Below are positions 1 through 12,885 of a stretch of 64,000 nt of DNA, one piece after another (position 1 is the stretch's first letter; each line of letters opens with the position of its first letter). A model generated the notes under the pieces. The model was not told the DNA's origin. It ran no database searches and saw only the letters and a program-made list of their open reading frames with translations. The stretch is from RYN-133 sp036497285. GTDB taxonomy: Bacteria; Actinomycetota; Actinomycetes; Mycobacteriales; Jatrophihabitantaceae. The stretch is taken from NCBI GenBank assembly GCA_036497285.1, contig DASXJR010000001.1, positions 1-64,000 on the forward strand, given 5' to 3'. Both the position numbers and the translations under genes were made by a program.

Positions 1-131
1 AAGGACAGCATCTTGATGCGGGTGACCGGTCGACGCCGCCGCGGATTCGCCGGCGGGTTCGCGGTCATGATGCCGAACTGTACTGAGGATCGCCGTGAGC
101 GCTCGCGCGCTATTGCGGTTACGGTACGGCG

Positions 132-1301
132 GTGGCCGAAATCCCCGATGAGCCGGACGAGGGGGCGCGCAGCTCAGCTGACAAACCCACCGCCACCGCC
201 GCTGACGCGCACGATCTCTCCGAGCGGCTGGCCGATGTGCACCGACGCACCGCGGACCTCGCCGAGCGGGTTGCGAGCTTCCAAGCCGCGACCACGGAGC
301 TCGCCGACAGCCTCGGGGCCGAGCCCAACGGCGTCGACGAACCCGGCGGCGAGTCCCGTGATCGGGAGACGACGGAAAAGCCGGCGAACCGGCGCCCGGC
401 CCCGGTCCCGCGGCGAGATCACGACCCGGCGGATGCAGCGGACGAGGATTCGAGCCAACCCAAGAGCCCGACGACAGCTGAAGCGGAACAGGCCGGCGCC
501 GCGGCTGCCGTAGCGGCCGGATCCGACGGATCGAACGGCGCCCACGCCACCGGAACCGACGCGCCGCGGCGGCCCCGCCCGGGCCCGGCGCCGGCCGCGG
601 ATCAGCCGGGCGACCCCGACGCAGCGCAGGCAGCTGAGAAACCGACTGAGAAGGCAGCTGAGAGACCGGCTGCGGACAAGTCGGAGAAGACGGCCGAGGC
701 GAAGGCTCCGAAGCCGCCGAAGAAGAAGCGCACCGGCAAGGGCATGCCGAAGTGGCTGCGTAGGGTCCGGTCGCTGGTCATCGTCGCGGTGATCGTCGTG
801 GCCGCAGCCTGGGCGTTGCGCACGTACGTGGCGAGCCCGTATTACGTACCGTCTGCCTCGATGGAGCCCACCCTGCACGGCTGCCCGAGTTGCAACAACG
901 ACCACGTGCTGGTGCAGAAGTTGTCCTACGACTTCCACGACCCCGAGCGCAGCGACATCGTCGTGTTCGAGAACCCGGGGGGCAAGTGGGCGAAGGCGCC
1001 GGACAAGGACCTGATCAAGCGGGTCATCGGCGTGCCCGGCGACCACATCTCGATCCGCAATCGGCATGTGTTCATCAACGGCGCCAAGGAGAACGAGCCC
1101 TACGTCAACAAGGCCTGCCACGGCACCGCGCCGCTCGGCCTCAAGAACGGCTACCGCGTGCCCAAGGGCGACATCTTCGTGATGGGTGACAACCGGTGCA
1201 ACTCGGAGGACAGTCGCATGTTCGGGCCTGTACCGATCGACAAGGTGGTCGGCAAGGCCCTGATCATCTTCTGGCCGATCAGCCGGTTCGGGTCTCCCTG
1301 A
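132..1301 (+). CDS. lepB: Signal peptidase I with long disordered N-terminal extension
   Basis: This protein cleaves signal peptides from exported proteins at the outer face of the membrane. The S26 core sits in the last ~180 residues. A single membrane helix (about residues 214-229) is followed by the motif PSASMEP with catalytic Ser243, then DLIKRVIGVPGD with general-base Lys296, and a C-terminal MGDNR box. The first ~205 residues are low-complexity Ala/Pro/Glu/Lys sequence with no recognisable domain, ending in a basic KKKRTGKG stretch before the helix. Most actinobacterial LepB proteins are much shorter at this end. The start is a GTG without a clear ribosome site, so the true start could lie further in. 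Bases 1-131 upstream hold no gene I can support. Confidence 0.93.
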   Translation: MAEIPDEPDEGARSSADKPTATAADAHDLSERLADVHRRTADLAERVASFQAATTELADSLGAEPNGVDEPGGESRDRETTEKPANRRPAPVPRRDHDPADAADEDSSQPKSPTTAEAEQAGAAAAVAAGSDGSNGAHATGTDAPRRPRPGPAPAADQPGDPDAAQAAEKPTEKAAERPAADKSEKTAEAKAPKPPKKKRTGKGMPKWLRRVRSLVIVAVIVVAAAWALRTYVASPYYVPSASMEPTLHGCPSCNNDHVLVQKLSYDFHDPERSDIVVFENPGGKWAKAPDKDLIKRVIGVPGDHISIRNRHVFINGAKENEPYVNKACHGTAPLGLKNGYRVPKGDIFVMGDNRCNSEDSRMFGPVPIDKVVGKALIIFWPISRFGSP

Positions 1302-1357
1302 CAGGTTCGAGCGCGTCGCGTCCCGAACTGTCAGAGGGGCAACCTAGTGTCGATCGC

Positions 1358-2248
1358 ATGACGGATGTGATGGTGGATTCCCCGGTCACGGACGACGGCG
1401 CGCTCCCGCCCGCCGTCCTCGGCTCGTTGTCGCCGTCGCGGGCCGCCGACTTCAAGTCCTGCCCGCTGCTCTATCGCTTCCGCACGATCGATCGCCTGCC
1501 CGAGGCGCCGTCGCGGGCCGCGGTGCGCGGCACCGTGGTGCACGGCGTGCTGGAGCGGTTGTTCGACCTACCCAGCGTCGAGCGCACGCTCGAGGCGGCG
1601 CGCGGGCTGCTTCCGTCGGTGTGGGAACAGCTCACCGTCGACGAACCCGAGGTCGCCGCGCTGTTCGCCGAGGGAAGCGTCGACAGCTCTGACGATCTTG
1701 AGGCCTGGCTGGCCTCCGCGTCCGACCTGCTCGCCAACTACTTCGCGCTCGAGGATCCCGCGCGCCTGGAGCCGGCGGCACGCGAGCAGCTCGTCGAGGT
1801 GGTCATCGACGGGTTGCGGCTGCGCGGCTACGTCGACCGGCTCGACGAGAACGCCGACGGCGACCTGCGCGTCGTCGACTACAAGACGGGCTCCACCCCG
1901 CGCGAGGCATTCGAAGCCAAGGCGCTGTTCCAGATGAAGTTCTACGCGCTGGTGCTCTGGCGCACTCGGGGTGTGGTGCCGCGGCAGCTGCGGCTGATGT
2001 ACCTCGCCGACACCGACACCCTGTCCTACGCTCCTGATGCAGAGGAACTCGAGCGCTTCGAGCGCACGCTCAAGGCGATCTGGGCTGCCATCGCGCGGGC
2101 CGCCGAGACGGGCGACTTCCGGCCCAGCCCGAGCCGGTTGTGCGAATGGTGCGATCACCACGCGCACTGCCCGTCCTTCGGGGGCACTCCCCCGCCGTAT
2201 CCGAGCGACGCGGCACACTGGGCGGATGCCCGCCCCGATGAGCCGTGA
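1358..2248 (+). CDS. RecB-family PD-(D/E)XK nuclease
   Basis: This is a 296-residue predicted single-domain exonuclease of the RecB/Cas4-like PD-(D/E)XK superfamily, related to Mycobacterium Rv2119. The N-terminal part has the LSPSRAADFKSCPLLYRFR motif and a helix with GTVVHGVLE (His of the nuclease core). The central DYKTG gives the catalytic D and K, and the C-terminal part has Cys residues (CEWCDHHAHCP) of the kind that bind an Fe-S cluster in this family. I place the start at ATG 1358; an open frame continues upstream to 1196 but overlaps lepB and does not look like this family. The gene overlaps the next start by 11 bases, which suggests translational coupling. The DNA substrate is unknown. 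Confidence 0.85.
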   Translation: MTDVMVDSPVTDDGALPPAVLGSLSPSRAADFKSCPLLYRFRTIDRLPEAPSRAAVRGTVVHGVLERLFDLPSVERTLEAARGLLPSVWEQLTVDEPEVAALFAEGSVDSSDDLEAWLASASDLLANYFALEDPARLEPAAREQLVEVVIDGLRLRGYVDRLDENADGDLRVVDYKTGSTPREAFEAKALFQMKFYALVLWRTRGVVPRQLRLMYLADTDTLSYAPDAEELERFERTLKAIWAAIARAAETGDFRPSPSRLCEWCDHHAHCPSFGGTPPPYPSDAAHWADARPDEP

Positions 2249-2657
2249 CCGGATCTATGAGTTCCTCGCCGAGGGCACCCGCACCGGCAAGCTCGCCACA
2301 GTTCGCAAGGACGGCCGTCCGCACGTGGCACCTGTCTGGTTCGTCGTCGACGGCGACGACCTGCTGTTCATGACCAACGAGTCGACCGTCAAGGGCCGCT
2401 CGTTGCGCCGCGATCCGCGCGCCGCGCTCACCGTCGACCTGCAGAAGCCGCCGTACGCGTTCGCCACTGTGGAGGGCACGGTGACCATCGAGACCGAGCC
2501 GGCGATCATGCTCCCGCACTCGATCGCGATCGCGCGCCGCTACATGGGCGCTGAGCTGGCCGACGAGTACGGCCGCCGCAACGCGGTGCAGGGCGAGTAC
2601 CTGTTCCGGCTCAAGCCCGACCACTTCGTCGGCAGGGACGACATGGCCGGGCACTGA
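2238..2657 (+). CDS. PPOX-class F420/FMN-binding protein
   Basis: This 139-residue protein belongs to the pyridoxamine-5'-phosphate-oxidase-like split-barrel family. It opens with a short helix, then GKLATVRKDGRPHVAPVW, the typical first strand pair of F420-dependent or flavin-binding PPOX proteins. A conserved LLFMTNESTVKGRSLRRDPR segment follows (cofactor phosphate contact in relatives). ATG 2226 is an alternative start, four residues longer. It overlaps the preceding nuclease gene and ends one base from the stop of the convergent glycosyltransferase gene. The substrate is not predictable. The actinobacterial context makes F420 more likely than FMN, but that is inference. Confidence 0.85.
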   Translation: MSRDRIYEFLAEGTRTGKLATVRKDGRPHVAPVWFVVDGDDLLFMTNESTVKGRSLRRDPRAALTVDLQKPPYAFATVEGTVTIETEPAIMLPHSIAIARRYMGAELADEYGRRNAVQGEYLFRLKPDHFVGRDDMAGH

Positions 2658-2658
2658 C

Positions 2659-4128
2659 TCAGTCCAAATGGTGCAGCCGCGGCCAGAGCTGGGGCCACGG
2701 CCACCGGGGCCCGCGACAGATCGCGACGGGCTCGCCCTGCTCCTCGTTGTCGACGCCGACGCCGTTGTGAAGCCGGGCCCGCACCGCGCACGAGCGGAAC
2801 CAGGACGCGGCCCGGTCGAACTGGCCCCCGACGAACACCACGGTCGTGGTGCCGTCCGGTGGGCGGCCGACGTAGGTCAGTTGGTTCTGCCCGCTGTAGA
2901 CGGCCGGTAGCCCGAGCCGGCCGCCGTAGCGGTCGACCGCGCCGGCCTCGCCGTAGTTGCTGGCGTAGATCACGCTGCGCGCCTGCTCGCTGTGCGGCAG
3001 CCGGTCGTATACGCCGGCGATCTGCGCGACGTAGCGCGGCCAGCCGACCGAGTCCTGGACGACCTGGCTCATCGCCGGGACGGGGGTGTCTTGGAGATCC
3101 GCCATCGGGATCAGCGGCAGCGCGACGACACAGCTGACCACGGCGTTCACGACAACGCCGACTTCGAGCAGCCGCCGCCACCCGGTCCGCTCCGACACCC
3201 AGCGCCAGGTCGGCACACAACCGACCGCGTACAGCACGGCAAGCAGCCCGAACGGGTAGTAGAACTGCGCGCCCATCACGTAGACGAGCACGAGCAGCAC
3301 CGGAAACGCGACCGCGATGAACCGCAACCGCCGATCACGCCAGAGCGCGACCAGCCCCGCGATCCATACCGGCGCCAGCGGCGGACCGAGCATGATCAGC
3401 AGAAACGGCCACATCAGGATGTGCACCGACCCGGCGTTGTTGTCGGCCAGTGCACGTCCCATGTCGAGCTGTGGCCAGCCGTTGGTCGCCTGGTAGATCA
3501 GGTTGGGTAGTCCCACGACCAGCCCGAGCACTGCGCCCCCGGCGGCCCAGCGGGACAGCACCAACCGGCGCGGGCCGACCAGGGCGAGCCCGACGCCCAG
3601 GGCGAGCAGCAGCACCGCGACCAACAGCTTGTTGTACAGGCTCACGCCCGCCACGGCGCCCGCGGCGAGCCACCAGCGTGGCTCGCTGCGGGTGATCACC
3701 CGCATCACGAACAGCACCAGCGCGGGCCACACCGGCAGGTCGAGCGTGGCGGTCAGCAGGGTATGGCCGAGGATCATCGGGAACGCCGCAAACGCGTATC
3801 CCCACGCGGACAACGTCTGCGCCGCGCTTCCGCCGCCGAACTCGCACGTGATGAGCGCGACGACGACCACCGAGGTCATCATCGCCAGCGTCGCCGGGAT
3901 GCGGATCGCCCAGGTCGCGTCGGTGAACACGGCGGCGAAGCCGCGCGCGACGAGCGGGGTGAGCGGCGGCTGGTCGACGTAGCCCCAGGCCGGGTGCAAC
4001 ATGCGGAAGTACAGCTCGTCGCGCTCGTACCCGTAGCCCGCGCTGAACACGGTGAGCAGCACGCCGGCCGTGACGGCGGCGCCGAAGACGCGGGCTCGCG
4101 CGAGCGGTGGGACTGTCAGCGGAAGCAC
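2659..4128 (-). CDS. GT39/ArnT-like membrane glycosyltransferase
   Basis: This is a polytopic membrane protein of 489 residues with about ten to twelve hydrophobic segments. Shortly after the first helix it has ERDELYF (Asp37-Glu38), the acidic pair used by GT-C transferases of the protein O-mannosyltransferase/ArnT type, followed by PAWGYVDQPPLTPLVAR, typical of the GT39 subset in actinobacteria. It probably moves a sugar from a polyprenyl-phosphate carrier to a protein or envelope lipid on the outer membrane face; the acceptor is unknown. It is the last gene of a leftward three-gene set. Its start overlaps the end of the phosphodiesterase gene by 13 bases. Confidence 0.82.
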   Translation of the reverse strand: MLPLTVPPLARARVFGAAVTAGVLLTVFSAGYGYERDELYFRMLHPAWGYVDQPPLTPLVARGFAAVFTDATWAIRIPATLAMMTSVVVVALITCEFGGGSAAQTLSAWGYAFAAFPMILGHTLLTATLDLPVWPALVLFVMRVITRSEPRWWLAAGAVAGVSLYNKLLVAVLLLALGVGLALVGPRRLVLSRWAAGGAVLGLVVGLPNLIYQATNGWPQLDMGRALADNNAGSVHILMWPFLLIMLGPPLAPVWIAGLVALWRDRRLRFIAVAFPVLLVLVYVMGAQFYYPFGLLAVLYAVGCVPTWRWVSERTGWRRLLEVGVVVNAVVSCVVALPLIPMADLQDTPVPAMSQVVQDSVGWPRYVAQIAGVYDRLPHSEQARSVIYASNYGEAGAVDRYGGRLGLPAVYSGQNQLTYVGRPPDGTTTVVFVGGQFDRAASWFRSCAVRARLHNGVGVDNEEQGEPVAICRGPRWPWPQLWPRLHHLD

Positions 4129-5216
4129 AGCAACGGGATCGCCGTCTCTGCGGCGGTCGTCGAGCCGTGGAATCCGATCAATTTCGCAACTTCCGGCGGT
4201 TCAAAGCCGCGTGCAAACACCACGGTGTCACCGTCGCACACGACTACGACATCGCCGATGCGTGCGAGATGCTCAGGACGGACGGTGCCGAAGAGCCCGG
4301 CTGCCACGGCGTCGTCGCGGGTGAAAACGCGGGCCCGTGTGCCGAGGATCTGCGTCCACGCGGCGTGCACCTCGGCCGCGGCGCCGTCGTGGGCGTGCAG
4401 GTGCCGGAAGCGAGGTTCGCCGGCGACCACGCGAAGCCCAGCGGACAGCGCCGGGTCGTCGGCCAGGTCGATCCGCGCGTCGGCCGGCACGTCGAGACCG
4501 CCGTGGTCGGCGGTCACCAGCAGCGCCGCGTCCTCGGGCAGGCCGGCGATCAGCTGCTCGATCACCTCGCCGGTGCGTCGCGCGGCGTCGGCCCATTGCT
4601 CCGACGCGATGCCGTGTACGTGGGCCGCGGTGTCGACGCCGGCGGTGTAGCCGAACACCAGCCCTGGGCCGCGCGTCAGCTCGGCCAGCATCGCGGGAAC
4701 GAGACCGTCGGCGGAATCGATACCGGCGAATTCCGCGCCGCGGTACGCGGAAACGGTCAACCCGCTGCCCCTGAACGGAGCCGGCAGGACTACCGCCGAC
4801 CGCACGGGCGCCGAGCGCTCGAACACGGTCGGCACCGGCTGCCAGGTTCGCGGATCAGGGTCGCTGTCCCAGTAGATGTGGGTCAGCACGCGGTCGGTGC
4901 CCGGCACGTTGACCGTGAAGCCGAGGATCCCGTGCTCGCCCGGAGTGGCTCCGGTGCCCAGCGACACCAGGCTGGTCGGCGTCGTCGAAGGCAGCGTGCT
5001 GGCGAGTTCGGTCGCGCTGCCGACCCGTCCGGCCACGACGTCTGCGAGCAGCGGCGCCGACTCGGCCGCCCGCGACAGCAGGTGGTGCCCGAGCCCGTCC
5101 ACCAGCAGCACGGCGATGCGGCGCACGGGTCCGGTGCGGGCGGCGAGATCCAGCGTGTCGGAGCAATCGGGTGCGCCGAGTACTGCGAATGCGCTCGGCA
5201 GCACCTCGGTGATCAT
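4116..5216 (-). CDS. Alkaline phosphatase-superfamily nucleotide pyrophosphatase/phosphodiesterase
   Basis: The 366-residue product has the metal-binding scaffold of the type I phosphodiesterase/nucleotide pyrophosphatase family. It shows VLLVDGLG (Asp40), LPSTTPTSLVSLGTG with the candidate Thr nucleophile, EHGILGF, GVDTAAHVHG (Asp and His ligands) and TADHGG. No signal peptide is visible, so it is probably cytoplasmic. ATG 5216 shares an ATGA overlap with the upstream HAD gene stop, so the two are likely co-translated. An open frame runs further upstream in this register but lies over the HAD gene. The natural substrate is unknown. Confidence 0.88.
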   Translation of the reverse strand: MITEVLPSAFAVLGAPDCSDTLDLAARTGPVRRIAVLLVDGLGHHLLSRAAESAPLLADVVAGRVGSATELASTLPSTTPTSLVSLGTGATPGEHGILGFTVNVPGTDRVLTHIYWDSDPDPRTWQPVPTVFERSAPVRSAVVLPAPFRGSGLTVSAYRGAEFAGIDSADGLVPAMLAELTRGPGLVFGYTAGVDTAAHVHGIASEQWADAARRTGEVIEQLIAGLPEDAALLVTADHGGLDVPADARIDLADDPALSAGLRVVAGEPRFRHLHAHDGAAAEVHAAWTQILGTRARVFTRDDAVAAGLFGTVRPEHLARIGDVVVVCDGDTVVFARGFEPPEVAKLIGFHGSTTAAETAIPLLCFR

Positions 5217-5881
5217 CGGCCTTGGACCAGTTCGGTGAGCATGGGGACGTTCAACCGTTCCAGCGAGTCGACGAGCACGCGCCCCGGCGCGGCCTCGATC
5301 GGCACCCGGTGCGGCACTCCGATCACCAGGCACCCCGCCGCCTCGGCAGACCGCACCCCGGTCTGCGAGTCCTCGATCGCGACGCTGCCCGCGGCGTTCA
5401 CCCCGAGCCGGTCGAGGGCGGTGAGATAGGCCTCCGGGTGCGGCTTGCCGTCGATGACCTGGTCGCCGGTGACGATCGCGTCGAACGTGCCGCGCGGCAG
5501 TTGATCGGTCATGGTCCGCGCGAGCTCCACGTACGACATCGTCACGAGCGCGCAGGGCACGCCCTGCTCGCGGAGTTCGTCGAGCAGCGCCAGCGCGCCG
5601 GGTCGCCACGGGATCTCGCGCGTGGCCGAGACCACGACGTCGGCAAGCAGCCGGTCGACGATCTCGCGCGGGTCGAGGTCGACGCCGCCGTGATCGCGGA
5701 TGTACTCGGCGGAGTCGATCAGCGCGTTGCCGACGAGGGCATGGGCGTGCTCGTCGCTCCACGTGCCGCCGAACGATTCGACCAGCGTGTATTCCGCTGC
5801 GATCCAATAGGGCTCGGTGTCGACGAGGGTGCCGTCCATGTCGAACAACACCGCCTCAAGTCGCTGCATCGTCCTTGTCAT
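5213..5881 (-). CDS. HAD-family hydrolase (phosphatase / beta-phosphoglucomutase-like)
   Basis: This is a haloacid-dehalogenase-fold enzyme of about 222 residues. Motif I is LFDMDGTLVDTEP (Asp14 nucleophile, Asp16 acid). Motif II is the VTMS segment, motif III the Lys in GKPHPEAY, and motif IV VAIEDSQTG. The helical cap between motifs I and II fits subclass IA phosphoglycolate phosphatases and beta-phosphoglucomutases. I chose ATG 5881; ATG 5869 is four residues shorter. The open frame continues upstream without a stop into a recombinase-like remnant, which I treat as a separate pseudogene. It is the first gene of the leftward operon with the phosphodiesterase and GT39 genes. Confidence 0.88.
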   Translation of the reverse strand: MTRTMQRLEAVLFDMDGTLVDTEPYWIAAEYTLVESFGGTWSDEHAHALVGNALIDSAEYIRDHGGVDLDPREIVDRLLADVVVSATREIPWRPGALALLDELREQGVPCALVTMSYVELARTMTDQLPRGTFDAIVTGDQVIDGKPHPEAYLTALDRLGVNAAGSVAIEDSQTGVRSAEAAGCLVIGVPHRVPIEAAPGRVLVDSLERLNVPMLTELVQGR

Positions 5882-5884
5882 CGT

Positions 5885-5974
5885 GGCGCGGCCAACCCCA
5901 TCGTCGCTAGGCATCAGGTAGGAGTACACACGGCAGGTGATCTCCGGGGACAAGTGCCCCACCCGGCGCGACAC
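5885..5974 (-). pseudogene. C-terminal remnant of a tyrosine recombinase (integrase)
   Basis: Just upstream of the HAD start, and in the same frame, about 30 codons read SRRVGHLSPEITCRVYSYL then MPSDD. This matches the last helix region of XerC/phage-type tyrosine recombinases: the LGHxSxxxTxxxYxHL box, with the H-x-x-S and the catalytic-Tyr region. Nothing else of an integrase is present upstream, because the next gene ends at 6036. This looks like the 3' tail of a lost integrase gene joined to the HAD reading frame. The match is recognised by eye over a short stretch, so confidence is moderate. Confidence 0.5.
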
Positions 5975-6035
5975 CGCGCCGTCCCTGCCACCCGTTGGGA
6001 CGGGCCACAGGGACGGCGGTGCTTCTGGCATGCCC

Positions 6036-7388
6036 TTAGTACGGCAGGAAGCAGATCCCGCCGTGGTTCCACTTGCCGGCGCACATCTGCGCGTTGCCCT
6101 GCTTGAACGTGTCGCTGGCCACCCACAACCCGGCCGAGGTCAGTACCAGGTCGTCGGCGCCGTGACCCAACGAGCGGGTGGGGTTCCACGGTGTGGCCTG
6201 TCCGTCGCTGACGTTCAGTGATCCGATGCCCGGACGGGACAGCGCACCGGTACCGGCCCTGTCGCAGGCCAGCGGGTTGTTGGCCCACCGCTCGTGTCCG
6301 GCCACGTACACCTGGGTGTCGTCCGCAACCACGGCGTAGTACGAGTCGCAGCCGGTGTAATTGATCCACTTGTGTTGCTGTGAACCCGGTGCCGCGGAGA
6401 ACGAGTACGCCGCGTCGCACAGCCCGGCACGGGGAAGGCTCGTGTTGGACCCCGGCCCGGTCGGCGGCTTGTACCCGGTGCTTGCCCCGTAGATCGTGTT
6501 GTCGTCCGGGGACCAAGCACCAGCACGGTTGAAGTAGGTCTCATTGGAATTACAGACCTGCTTGTCGAGTTCCGGCGAGTCCCACGGATCGAGCGTCACC
6601 GACGCGCCATCCAGGTCGAGTACCGCCATCTGCTGCCGGGGCTGGCCAGCGATGCTGGTGAACACACCCTCGATCAGCAGCTTGCTTCCGCTATGACTGA
6701 GCTGCGAATTGTCGACGTGCTTCGAGGTGTTCTGGTACGCCCCGTCGACGTTCAGGTTCACATAACTGGTCACGGTCCCGGTGGTCGGGTCCAAACTGGC
6801 CAGTTCCGTACGTGCCACGCCGTTGATTGTGCGGAACGCGCCGCCGAAGATGACTTGGCCGTGTGTGTAGTCGGCGGTGAACGCATTCGCCGCCGCGCTG
6901 TGCTTGAACGTCGTGATCAGGTTGCCGGTGCTGGTGTCCACCGCGGCGATGTGACTGGCCGTCACACCCCGGATGCTGGTGAAGTTCCCGGCGAGATACG
7001 CGACCGAGCAATCCGGATTGAATGTGATGTCGTTGACCGGCGCGTTAGCTTGGGGGTCCCAGTTGGTCATGGTGCCGTCGGTGGCGCTGAAGCTGAACGC
7101 ATTGCCTCGGGTGTAGGTGTTGTTACCCTGCCCGATCGTGCTCAGAGTGCCGACGGCGTACATAAGTCCGCCGCACGGCACCAGCCGGCGCACCGTCTGG
7201 TACACCGGGTCGGACAACAGGTGGGGTGTCCAGCTCGCCGCTGTCTGACCTACTGAGGGCGTCACCGCACTGGCCGACGCGGCGCCCAACATCAGCACGG
7301 CCCCAATCGCGGCGGACATCGCGCCCACAAGGGCTACTCGTTTAGATGGGCACACCGCACCCCAAACACGGCGCATTGTCCTTGGCAT
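6036..7388 (-). CDS. Secreted beta-propeller protein
   Basis: This 450-residue exported protein has an N-terminal signal peptide: basic MRRVWGAV..SKR, a hydrophobic core around residues 18-38, and cleavage probably after ASASA. The mature part consists of repeated four-stranded blade-like units with recurrent patterns such as VYLAGNFTSIRGVTAS, VIFGGAFRTINGVART and YVAGHERW, as in PQQ/delta-60-type propellers. It contains several Cys that could form disulfides outside the cell (CGG, CSV, QVCNSN, CDSYY and the C-terminal MCAGKWNHGGICF). Function is unknown. ATG 7376 (four residues in) is an alternative start. It lies downstream of a ~280-bp upstream region and is not obviously in an operon. Confidence 0.75.
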   Translation of the reverse strand: MPRTMRRVWGAVCPSKRVALVGAMSAAIGAVLMLGAASASAVTPSVGQTAASWTPHLLSDPVYQTVRRLVPCGGLMYAVGTLSTIGQGNNTYTRGNAFSFSATDGTMTNWDPQANAPVNDITFNPDCSVAYLAGNFTSIRGVTASHIAAVDTSTGNLITTFKHSAAANAFTADYTHGQVIFGGAFRTINGVARTELASLDPTTGTVTSYVNLNVDGAYQNTSKHVDNSQLSHSGSKLLIEGVFTSIAGQPRQQMAVLDLDGASVTLDPWDSPELDKQVCNSNETYFNRAGAWSPDDNTIYGASTGYKPPTGPGSNTSLPRAGLCDAAYSFSAAPGSQQHKWINYTGCDSYYAVVADDTQVYVAGHERWANNPLACDRAGTGALSRPGIGSLNVSDGQATPWNPTRSLGHGADDLVLTSAGLWVASDTFKQGNAQMCAGKWNHGGICFLPY

Positions 7389-7670
7389 GATTCCCCCCGA
7401 CTTCTTCGCCCGAACCCCCGATTCGGATGGAGTGATGTTACGACTCGTACGGGGCGACGGTGAACGCCGACGGATGAATATCGGCGCCCATACGGGACGA
7501 AACGCTCGTCAGTTCCGAATCCGGGCGGCCGGTCCTGGCCGAACCGTCAACGATTCGCACCGATGCGGCACGACGCGCAGCGCGTGACGGATTCAGAACG
7601 TCCGGATTTGGGCAGAGTCTCAGCGAATGCCGCGAGTCGGTCGCGGCGCGGGCGAGCAAGGGTGGCCGTC

Positions 7671-7826
7671 GTGATCGTTCTCGGACTCGTTCTATTGCTG
7701 ATTGGGTTCGTCGCAGGCATATCGATTTTGTGGACGCTCGGAATCATCGTCCTGGTCATAGGACTGATCCTGTTCGTCCTCGGGTCCGCGGGCCGCGAGG
7801 TCGGCGGTCGCAAGTATTGGTATTGA
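7671..7826 (+). CDS. DUF6131-type small membrane protein
   Basis: This 51-residue protein has two hydrophobic helices separated by a Gly/Ser turn, ending REVGGRKYWY. It is the size and pattern of the actinobacterial DUF6131 family (IVLGLVLLLIGF.., ILWTLGIIVLVIG). GTG 7671 has a good ribosome site, CAAGGG at 7657-7662, eight bases upstream. A longer frame from 7563 would add 36 residues not seen in the family, so I reject it. It is convergent with metH, whose stop is 10 bases away. Function is unknown; it is presumed membrane-embedded. Confidence 0.75.
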   Translation: MIVLGLVLLLIGFVAGISILWTLGIIVLVIGLILFVLGSAGREVGGRKYWY

Positions 7827-7835
7827 CCCGCGCTG

Positions 7836-11630
<3,795 letters not shown>

Positions 11631-11849
11631 GAGGGCATCCTCGGTGGTCGGTCAGGCGAGCCGCAGGCATTCCTATGGCCGACGGGGCATCGCATCGAGC
11701 ATACGGCGGGCTACCCGCCGATTCCCGGCGGTTTCGCAGGCCCCGAAGCTGGACGTGACGCTCGGCACTGCGCCGACAGGATGCCGTACGACCGCCCGCG
11801 GGCCTGTCGAGCCCACCCCTTCCAGGACCGCGTAGTTACGCTGGTAGCC

Positions 11850-12758
11850 ATGACCATGAGGGACGTGGGCGATTTCGAGTCGGGTGGTTGGCCCGAACTC
11901 GTCGCCCCGATCGTCGTCGCCGGGTTCGAGGGTTGGAACGATGCCGGTGATGCCGCCACCGGAGCCATTGAACATCTCGAACTGGTCTGGGACGCCCAGC
12001 CGCTCACCGAGATCGACCCGGATGACTATTACGACTTCCAGGTCAACCGCCCGACCGTGTCAATGGTCGACGGCGTCACCCGGCGGATGACCTGGCCGAC
12101 CACCCGGTTCTCGTACTGCCGCCCGCCCGGTGCCGACTTCGACCTGGTGCTGATCCGCGGCATCGAGCCCAACATGCGCTGGCGCGGCTTCTGCCGGGAA
12201 CTGCTCGGGTTGATCCAGGAACTCGAGGTGCGCACCGTCGTCACGCTCGGGGCGCTGCTGTCCGACACCCCGCACACCCGCCCCACGCAGGTGACCGGCA
12301 CGTCGTACGACGCCGAGTCCGCTGCGCGGTACGGGCTGGAGAAGTCCCGCTACGAGGGTCCGACCGGCATCAACGGGATCATGCAGGACGCCTGTGTCGC
12401 GGCCGGCATCCCCGCGGTGTCGTTCTGGGCGGGCGTGCCGCACTACGTGTCGCAGCCACCGAACCCGAAGGCCACCCTCGCCTTGCTGCATTCGGTCGAG
12501 GAGGTGCTAGATCTTCCGGTACCGCTGGCCGAACTGCCGCAGCAGGCCGACGAATGGCAGAAGCTCGTCGACGAGATGGCCGCCGAGGACGATGAAGTCA
12601 CCGAGTACATCCGCAACCTCGAAGAGCGCGACGACGAGATCGACCAGTCAGAGCTGAGCGCAGCCTCGGGCGACATGATCGCGCGCGAGTTCGAGCGGTA
12701 TTTGCGTCGGCGCGATCGTGGCGGTGGCCACGGCGGTGGGCACGCCGGTCGCGGCTGA
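11850..12758 (+). CDS. PAC2-family protein
   Basis: This 302-residue protein is homologous to proteasome-assembly-chaperone 2 family proteins, which are conserved next to metH and mshC in actinobacteria (Mycobacterium Rv2125 context). It shows PIVVAGFEGWNDAGDAATGA near residue 20, FSYCRPPGADFDLVLIRGIEPNMRW, and GALLSDTPHTRP with YEGPTGINGI. The C-terminus is acidic and then Gly/His-rich (GGGHGGGHAGRG). A role in proteasome or nucleotide metabolism has been suggested for relatives but is not proven. ATG 11850 is chosen; a second ATG lies two codons later. A very long frame reading in from metH is only a GC-driven shadow. Confidence 0.9.
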   Translation: MTMRDVGDFESGGWPELVAPIVVAGFEGWNDAGDAATGAIEHLELVWDAQPLTEIDPDDYYDFQVNRPTVSMVDGVTRRMTWPTTRFSYCRPPGADFDLVLIRGIEPNMRWRGFCRELLGLIQELEVRTVVTLGALLSDTPHTRPTQVTGTSYDAESAARYGLEKSRYEGPTGINGIMQDACVAAGIPAVSFWAGVPHYVSQPPNPKATLALLHSVEEVLDLPVPLAELPQQADEWQKLVDEMAAEDDEVTEYIRNLEERDDEIDQSELSAASGDMIAREFERYLRRRDRGGGHGGGHAGRG

Positions 12759-12885
12759 CTGACGCCTGCCGTTCGGGATTCTGGCCGGCTGGCTGGTGCC
12801 GGGGACACCCGCTAGCACCCCTGCCGCCATGACCTGTGCCACCTACCGTCGGAACCGTCACAGCGATTCCCTGGAGGTTAACGGC

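Noticed and set aside
11631..11849. Possible B12 or SAM riboswitch upstream of metH
   Set aside because: I looked for a B12-box or SAM-type core on the metH strand and found none; a GCCACTG-like string lies inside the coding region only.
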